Assembly: GCA_003520025.1 (NCBI GenBank)
Contig: DOVP01000155.1
Span: 1-7,413 of the forward strand
Direction of reading: 5' to 3'
DNA: 7,413 bases
Source: Phycisphaerales bacterium
Lineage (GTDB): Bacteria > Planctomycetota > Phycisphaerae > Phycisphaerales > SM1A02
How positions within the stretch are numbered: position 1 is the first letter of the stretch; each line of letters starts with the position of its first letter. The notes beneath the pieces are model-generated. The model made no database searches, had not been told where the DNA came from, and saw nothing but the letters and a program-made list of their open reading frames with translations. Below are positions 6,623 through 7,413 of this stretch, one piece after another. A program made the translations under genes and the position numbers.

Positions 6623-7413
6623 ATGCGACACGCGATGATCATGGCGGGCGGCAGCGGCACGCGGCTGTGGCCGATGAGCCGGGGCGGCCGTCCCAAACAG
6701 ATGATCCCGCTGGTACAGGGACGGAGCCTGCTCTGGCACGCTGCTGCTCGACTGGATGGACTGCTACCCCCGTCGCAGCAGTGGATCTGCACCGGCGAGC
6801 AACATCGGGCACTCATTCTGGATGAACTCTCCGACTTTGACGGCTCGCATCTGATTGGTGAGCCCTGCCCGCGGGACACGCTCAACGCAGTAGCCCTGAC
6901 CGCGGCGGTGCTGCAGCAGACCGATCCGGACGCCGTCTTCGCGGTGCTGACGGCCGATCATCTCATCACGCCGCAAGACACATTTGCCGAGTGTCTTCAA
7001 ACCGGGTTTTCGCTCGTCGAGAACGATGCAAATCGCATGGTGACCTTCGGCATCGAACCGACCTATCCGGCCACCGGCTTTGGATACGTTGAGTTGGGCG
7101 ATTTGATCGCCGGGCACGAGCCAGCGCATAAGACGGTCCGCTTTGTCGAGAAACCGAACGAAGAAACGGCTGCGTCCTATCTGGAGTCGGGACGATTCAA
7201 GTGGAACTCGGGAATGTTCGTATTTTCCGCAAGTGGGTTCATGGAGGCGGCGGATCGCTTTGCGCCGGAATCCGCCGCCGGCATGCGCAAGATCGCCGAG
7301 GCGTGGAATCAGCCCACAAGAATGGATGTCCTGCAAACCGTCTATCCGACGCTGCCAAAGATCAGCGTGGACTACGCCATCATGGAGCCCGCTTCCCGTG
7401 ACGAGCACATCGA
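6623..7413 (+). CDS. manC: Mannose-1-phosphate guanylyltransferase, 3' end outside the window
   Basis: It joins mannose 1-phosphate and GTP to give GDP-mannose and pyrophosphate, supplying mannose and derived sugars for glycans, glycolipids or exopolysaccharide. The first 263 codons are present. The nucleotidyltransferase signature is clear: AGGSGTRLWPMSR (8-20) with K25 in RPKQ, EPCPRDT (80-86), LTADH (109-113), FGIEPTYPATGFGYV (142-156), FVEKP (174-178), WNSGMFVF (194-201) and SVDYAIME (248-255). These fit bacterial GMPP/ManC rather than glucose-1-phosphate enzymes. The start is secure because the glycine-rich loop follows at once. Whether a C-terminal phosphomannose isomerase domain is fused cannot be seen; the symbol follows the guanylyltransferase domain only. 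It is divergent from ruvA. No Shine-Dalgarno is visible. Confidence 0.93.
   Translation, partial: MRHAMIMAGGSGTRLWPMSRGGRPKQMIPLVQGRSLLWHAAARLDGLLPPSQQWICTGEQHRALILDELSDFDGSHLIGEPCPRDTLNAVALTAAVLQQTDPDAVFAVLTADHLITPQDTFAECLQTGFSLVENDANRMVTFGIEPTYPATGFGYVELGDLIAGHEPAHKTVRFVEKPNEETAASYLESGRFKWNSGMFVFSASGFMEAADRFAPESAAGMRKIAEAWNQPTRMDVLQTVYPTLPKISVDYAIMEPASRDEHI

Overview
The window is GC-rich and gene-dense and carries ordinary core-metabolism genes. I see no mobile element, CRISPR array, rRNA or tRNA. The gene mix (an unlinked nuoH, a carB without carA beside it, a lone ruvA) and an enlarged CarB suggest a Planctomycetota-like bacterium, perhaps Phycisphaerae. That is a weak inference from general impression, not from a database match.

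Layout, left to right. Positions 1-356 hold no gene I can name. They contain one candidate 62-codon, Trp/Arg-rich reading frame on the minus strand (111-299). nuoH (357-1535, minus) encodes the NuoH membrane subunit of NADH:quinone oxidoreductase. carB (1651-5112, minus) encodes the large subunit of carbamoyl-phosphate synthetase. A 67-nt gap separates carB from a divergent PlsC-type acyltransferase gene (5180-5962, plus), whose 3' end overlaps that of ruvA (5946-6563, minus) by 17 nt. ruvA is divergent from a mannose-1-phosphate guanylyltransferase gene (from 6623, plus), which runs off the right edge.

The genes do not form a pathway. They cover respiration, pyrimidine/arginine precursor synthesis, phospholipid acylation, Holliday-junction processing and GDP-mannose supply. 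The carB/acyltransferase and ruvA/manC pairs each share a very short divergent promoter region, and the acyltransferase and ruvA converge.

The most interesting signal is in the start regions. None of the five confident genes has a clear Shine-Dalgarno sequence. Four of the five, plus the small candidate frame at the left, have a TANNNT hexamer 6-9 nt upstream of a possible start codon. This is the arrangement known for leaderless mRNAs in Deinococcus and Actinobacteria. At carB the same spacing points to an out-of-frame ATG that opens a 17-codon frame overlapping the carB start. No dramatic new system is evident; this start-site architecture is the part worth testing.
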